Source: Geoglobus sp. (GTDB lineage: Archaea > Halobacteriota > Archaeoglobi > Archaeoglobales > Archaeoglobaceae). From it: a stretch of 7,505 nt of DNA. The notes beneath the pieces were generated by a model, which was not told the DNA's origin, searched no databases, and saw nothing but the letters and a program-made list of their open reading frames with translations. The position numbers and the translations under genes were made by a program. The stretch lies in contig WAJY01000233.1 in assembly GCA_015523645.1 (NCBI GenBank), positions 1 through 7,505 of the forward strand. Reading direction: 5' to 3'. Numbering within the stretch: position 1 is the stretch's first letter; each line of letters starts with the position of its first letter. Below are positions 5,380 to 7,505 of this stretch, one piece after another.

Positions 5380-6372
5380 ATGCCACATGGAGATATATCT
5401 TCCTCAAAAGATACTGTGGGAGTGGCTGTTGTGAACTACCAAGTGCCAGTTTTAAACAGCAAAGAGGAGGTGCTTGAGAACTGCGAGAGAATTGCAAGCT
5501 TTATAGAGGGGTGTAAGAGAGGTCTGCCTGGCTTAGACCTAATAATATTTCCAGAATACAGCACCCAAGGATTCAATCCAGTTAAGTGGAAGGAACTATC
5601 AACAACAATACCAGGAGATGAAACAGAAATTTTTGCAGAGGCATGCAGGAAAAACAACGTATGGGGAGTCTTCTCTTTAACTGGAGAGCTGCATGAGGAT
5701 CATCCAAAGAGAAACCCATACAATACTCTGATACTCATGAATGACAAGGGAGAAATAGTCCAAAAGTACAGAAAAATCATGCCTTGGGTTCCAATAGAAC
5801 CGTGGTACCCGGGAAACAAGACGTACGTTTCAGAAGGTCCTAAAGGTCTAAAGGTCAGCCTGATTATATGCGATGATGGAAACTATCCTGAAATTTGGAG
5901 AGATTGTGCAATGAAAGGGGCTGAGCTTGTGGTGAGGTGTCAGGGTTACATGTATCCACCCAAACAGCAGCAGATCGATGTTGCTAGAGTGATGGCTTGG
6001 TGCAACAACGTCTATGTTGCTGTTGCAAACATGGCAGGATGGGATGGAACTTACTACTACTTTGGACACTCCGCCATAATTGACTTTGACGGACGAGTTC
6101 TTGGTGAGTGTGGAGAGTCTCCTGATGAAGTTCAGTATGCAGAACTTTCGATCTCTGCCATCAGAAATGCAAGAAGGAACTGGACAGCCCAGAATCACCT
6201 TTACAAATTACTGCACAGAGGTTATACAGCCACAGCAGATGCAGGGGATTCTGAAGATGGATTTGCTGAATGCCCATATGAATTCTACAAAATATGGGCT
6301 ACAGATGTTAAGAGAGCTAAAGAAATGTCGGAGAGTGTTACAAGATCAAAACCGCAGCCACCAGGAGATTAA
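5380..6372 (+). CDS. amiE: Aliphatic amidase (nitrilase superfamily), AmiE type with some AmiF-like features
   Basis: This 330-residue cytoplasmic enzyme should hydrolyse short-chain amides to a carboxylic acid and ammonia (EC 3.5.1.4). The N-terminus [20 protein letters not shown] matches bacterial AmiE. All catalytic residues of the nitrilase fold are present: E59 (FPEY), K132 (YRKIMPW), C164 ([11 protein letters not shown]) and the extra E140 (PIEPWYPG). The stretch [18 protein letters not shown] is almost identical to AmiE, as is FGHSAI. STQGFNP...KW and [10 protein letters not shown] look more like formamidase AmiF. The C-terminal tail is shorter than the ~346 residues of Pseudomonas AmiE and stops after [10 protein letters not shown]. 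AmiE is chiefly bacterial, so acquisition by horizontal transfer is likely, though codon use looks like the neighbours. Nitrogen supply or amide detoxification would be the role. The upstream RHH gene may regulate it. The reaction type is secure; the exact substrate (acetamide, propionamide or formamide) is not. Confidence 0.93.
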   Translation: MPHGDISSSKDTVGVAVVNYQVPVLNSKEEVLENCERIASFIEGCKRGLPGLDLIIFPEYSTQGFNPVKWKELSTTIPGDETEIFAEACRKNNVWGVFSLTGELHEDHPKRNPYNTLILMNDKGEIVQKYRKIMPWVPIEPWYPGNKTYVSEGPKGLKVSLIICDDGNYPEIWRDCAMKGAELVVRCQGYMYPPKQQQIDVARVMAWCNNVYVAVANMAGWDGTYYYFGHSAIIDFDGRVLGECGESPDEVQYAELSISAIRNARRNWTAQNHLYKLLHRGYTATADAGDSEDGFAECPYEFYKIWATDVKRAKEMSESVTRSKPQPPGD

Positions 6373-6380
6373 ACCATTTT

Positions 6381-6391
6381 CAAATTTTTTT
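6381..6391 (+). terminator. Possible T-rich terminator after the amidase
   Basis: A run of seven T residues (6385-6391) follows the amidase stop codon by 12 bp. Archaeal transcription often ends at such T tracts without a hairpin. The next gene has its own TATA box, which agrees with termination here. Confidence 0.4.
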
Positions 6392-6401
6392 ATGCAAATT
6401 A

Positions 6402-6409
6402 TTTTATAT
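6402..6409 (+). promoter_or_regulatory. TATA box of the first zinc-ribbon gene
   Basis: TTTTATAT is centred near 6406, predicting transcription start near 6430 and a ~10-nt leader that holds the Shine-Dalgarno GGTG (6431-6434) in front of the ATG at 6441. Promoter and ribosome-binding site together support the short gene being real. Confidence 0.45.
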
Positions 6410-6440
6410 GGGATAATGGAGTCTCAATAAGGTGTTAGAA

Positions 6441-6608
6441 ATGTGCCGTGGACCTTTAAAGTGCCCAACTTGTGGCAATTCAGATGGTTTGCAGCAAGTT
6501 AATGTGGAAGCTAGAAAATTTCTTATCAAGTATCTCATCGAATGTCCCTCATGCAACACTAAATTCTACTACACCGAAAGCGTCACAAAGTGTTCTCCCA
6601 GAACATAA
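6441..6608 (+). CDS. Small zinc-ribbon protein A (55 residues)
   Basis: This short protein has two CPxC knuckles, CPTC at 8-11 and CPSC at 35-38, separated by 23 residues. This is a typical four-cysteine zinc ribbon, and one zinc ion should organise nearly the whole protein. It reads MCRGPLKCPTCGN, then a short linker, KFLIKYLIECPSC and FYYTESV. GGTG at 6431-6434, 6 bp before the ATG, serves as ribosome-binding site, and a TATA box lies at 6402-6409. A second, clearly related protein is encoded at 7016-7168, with the same MC-x-GP-x-KCP-x-CGN start and the same KY-x-I-x-CP-x-C-x3-FYYT end. Two diverged copies keeping the same cysteines is strong evidence that both are real genes. The function is unknown; such small ribbons often bind nucleic acid or a protein partner. 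An extra C50 near the end is not shared. Confidence 0.78.
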   Translation: MCRGPLKCPTCGNSDGLQQVNVEARKFLIKYLIECPSCNTKFYYTESVTKCSPRT

Positions 6609-6681
6609 ATTGAAATGGGAAGGGTGACTTCGCAAGATAACAGTGTGTTTAGAAATATATGGTATTGATATGCTTTGCACG

Positions 6682-6693
6682 TCTTTAAATATA
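6682..6693 (+). promoter_or_regulatory. TATA box in front of the broken membrane-protein gene
   Basis: TCTTTAAATATA contains a good TTTAAATA box centred near 6687, 25 bp before the ATG at 6712, the spacing for a leaderless transcript. The promoter therefore looks intact although the reading frame downstream is interrupted. Confidence 0.5.
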
Positions 6694-6711
6694 CTCTAAC
6701 ACAATCAGAAG

Positions 6712-6981
6712 ATGGTCATCGATCAAAGAGCATTTGGTTGGTTCTGTTAACTGGTTGCAGTAGCAGTTGTGATCATTGAAGCGTTGATATCATCAAAAAA
6801 GATTGGGGTTGCAAATTTAGAATTTTTCCGGTTCGAGTGGGCAGTGTTATGGCTTTTTTAGATGCCGCTAATAAAGAGAAAAGGCATAGAATTAATTGCC
6901 CACTTCACTGCAGCATTTTGAATTCTTGCATACATTCCGGCATTTTCCATGCTTGCTCTAAATTTGAGGAAAAGCTTTTAA
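6712..6981 (+). pseudogene. Broken small membrane-protein gene with three in-frame stops
   Basis: From the ATG at 6712 one frame reads as a coherent hydrophobic protein of about 90 codons to a TAA at 6979-6981, but it is interrupted by TAA (6748-6750), TAG (6859-6861) and TGA (6919-6921). The segments between stops are MVIDQRAFGWFC, LVAVAVVIIEALISSKK then VANLEFFRFEWAVLWLF, then MPLIKRKGIELIAHFTAAF, and ILAYIPAFSMLALNLRKSF. Together they suit three membrane helices separated by basic loops, and no frame change is needed to join them. The TAG and TGA could each come from a Trp TGG by one base change. I recognise no family. It sits exactly between two paralogous zinc-ribbon genes and has a well-placed TATA box. 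Most likely it is a recently inactivated gene. Recoding of three different stops in one small gene is very unlikely. Confidence 0.55.
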
Positions 6982-6984
6982 ATT
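6973..6984 (+). promoter_or_regulatory. Probable TATA box of the second zinc-ribbon gene
   Basis: AGCTTTTAAATT overlaps the end of the broken gene and is centred near 6979, predicting a transcript start around 7003, just before the GGTGAT Shine-Dalgarno sequence at 7006-7011. Other AT-rich stretches nearby (TTTTTATA, 6983-6990) are possible alternatives. Confidence 0.35.
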
Positions 6985-7015
6985 TTTATAATCTTCATGG
7001 TTTTTGGTGATGGAT

Positions 7016-7168
7016 ATGTGTTGTGCTGGTCCTATAAAATGCCCGAATTGTGGTAATACGGAGAATTTTTCCTGCTCTTCCAACATATCAAGCTCCAGAT
7101 TTGTTAAGAAGTATGAGATAAGATGCCCAGAATGCAAAGAGGTATTCTATTACACAATTGGTGTTTAG
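7016..7168 (+). CDS. Small zinc-ribbon protein B (50 residues), paralogue of the 6441 gene
   Basis: The protein reads MCCAGPIKCPNCGN, a serine-rich linker, then SRFVKKYEIRCPECKEVFYY and TIGV. Zinc ligands are predicted at C9, C12, C37 and C40, the same spacing within one residue as in the 55-residue protein at 6441-6608. Identical or similar residues also run through the MC-GP-KCP-CGN and F-KY-I-CP-C-FYYT blocks. Extra cysteines at 3 and 20 are not shared. The ATG at 7016 is preferred over the in-frame ATG at 7010, because it reproduces the paralogue's MC start and has GGTGAT (7006-7011) 4 bp upstream; the other start would add only two residues. The two paralogues flank a broken membrane-protein gene, which suggests local duplication of a zinc-ribbon or ribbon-plus-membrane unit. 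The function is unknown. Confidence 0.78.
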   Translation: MCCAGPIKCPNCGNTENFSCSSNISSSRFVKKYEIRCPECKEVFYYTIGV

Positions 7169-7190
7169 ATAAAAAGTAGTAAGGTGTTGA

Positions 7191-7220
7191 AAAGGTTTTT
7201 ATTTCCACCTTTAATTTTCT
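7191..7220 (+). terminator. Possible terminator after zinc-ribbon gene B
   Basis: AAAGGT (7191-7196) can pair with ACCTTT (7207-7212) around a T-rich loop, and T tracts lie inside and just after it (7196-7200, 7215-7218). It starts 22 bp after the stop codon. The stem is short and the call is tentative. Confidence 0.35.
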
Positions 7221-7228
7221 GATAGTAT

Positions 7229-7242
7229 TTGAAAATTTTCAA
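7229..7242. repeat. Perfect 14-bp palindrome
   Basis: TTGAAAATTTTCAA equals its own reverse complement and is flanked on both sides by GTAT. It lies in the non-coding AT-rich end of the window. It could be a protein-binding site, but the AT richness makes chance plausible. Confidence 0.3.
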
Positions 7243-7326
7243 GTATAATTATATAAATTGAACAATGGAATATTTTTGAGTTTAGAATTAAATGTGTCGA
7301 TTTTGAAAGAAGAGCAAATTAAAACA

Positions 7327-7343
7327 AAAGTTTTGAAAACTTT
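7327..7343. repeat. 17-bp inverted repeat with single-base centre
   Basis: AAAGTTTT and AAAACTTT surround a single G at 7335, giving eight perfectly paired bases per side. It shares a TTTTGAAAA-like core with the palindrome 85 bp to the left, so both could be sites for one DNA-binding protein. No function is shown. Confidence 0.3.
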
Positions 7344-7505
7344 CGACTAAAAAGATGTGTAGAGGGTTGTTAACTACTCACAATAATCCTTCGATGAAAT
7401 CTTTGAGTTATCAAAATTGGGATTAAGTTGCTAAACTTCCTCCTAACTCACACCTCAGCCAAACATTGCAAAGCTCTTTTTCCCTGAAACCCATCATAGC
7501 AACCA

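Larger units (their letters stand above)
7169..7505. other. AT-rich stretch without a supported gene
   Basis: No frame here carries a convincing start, ribosome-binding site and protein-like sequence. It holds a possible terminator, a TATA-like run (TATAATTATATAAATTG near 7244-7260), and two short perfect inverted repeats (7229-7242 and 7327-7343). At the right edge two minus-strand frames are open into the next window (to 7423 and 7448). One might be the end of a gene lying outside, but I cannot decide which, if either. Confidence 0.5.

Noticed and set aside
5848..6198. 116-codon minus-strand frame inside the amidase
   Set aside because: It is antisense to conserved catalytic sequence, with no promoter or ribosome-binding site.
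6080..6430. 116-codon plus-strand frame overlapping the end of the amidase
   Set aside because: It lies almost wholly inside the amidase in another frame; the amidase frame has conserved AmiE sequence throughout, so this is a shadow.
6712..6981. Readthrough or pyrrolysine/selenocysteine recoding to make a full-length membrane protein
   Set aside because: Three different stop codons in ~90 codons would all have to be recoded, and no recoding structure is evident; gene decay is simpler.
7169..7400. Possible CRISPR repeats (several GTTGAAAA / TTTTGAAAAC-like pieces)
   Set aside because: The pieces are short, unequal and irregularly spaced; there is no repeat of ~30 bp separated by unique spacers.
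7423..7505. Minus-strand frames open into the right edge (stops at 7423-7425 and 7448-7450), possible C-terminal ends of a gene
   Set aside because: Only 18 to 27 codons are visible, the two frames overlap and neither shows a recognisable motif, so no gene can be called.

Overview
This window reads as a hyperthermophilic euryarchaeon, most probably a member of the Archaeoglobales (the order is an inference). Three things point that way. The starts sit behind archaeal TATA boxes, often about 25 bp from the ATG with no room for a leader. There is an archaeal-type 7S signal recognition particle (SRP) RNA. There is also a KaiC-like ATPase paired with a small HTH partner, a pairing I associate with the Archaeoglobus AF_0795 family. 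The two structural RNA genes are very GC-rich against clearly AT-rich protein genes, a classic hyperthermophile signature.

Layout. Positions 3-254 hold the C-terminal end of a type II secretion F / TadC / FlaJ-like membrane platform protein (+). It converges with, and overlaps by 21 bp, an EamA-family transporter (-, 234-1034). A short divergent promoter region then leads to a 411-residue exported, cysteine-rich protein of unknown function (+, 1128-2363). Its stop codon almost touches the 3' end of the SRP RNA (-, about 2366-2680). Upstream of the SRP RNA on the same strand is a small ArsR-like winged-helix regulator (-, 2710-3009). Its promoter region faces that of a KaiC-like ATPase (+, 3101-3952), which is followed 4 bp later by an HTH partner (+, 3957-4322). 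A tRNA-Leu(UAG) gene (-, 4346-4428) closes this block.

The right half carries a ribbon-helix-helix protein (+, 4708-5250), an aliphatic amidase (+, 5380-6372) with all catalytic residues present, and then a cluster that is easy to miss. This cluster is two related small zinc-ribbon proteins (55 and 50 residues; 6441-6608 and 7016-7168) flanking a broken small membrane-protein gene (6712-6981). The broken gene has three different in-frame stop codons but still a well-placed TATA box. The last ~340 bp are very AT-rich with short palindromes and no supported gene.

How the genes may work together: the KaiC ATPase and its HTH partner look like a two-gene regulatory unit, possibly cross-regulated by the divergent winged-helix protein. 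The RHH protein lies just upstream of the amidase and is a candidate regulator of it. The amidase would release ammonia and a short carboxylic acid from amides. The least described parts are the exported Cys-rich protein, the zinc-ribbon/broken membrane gene cluster, and two tiny ORFs ahead of the RHH gene.
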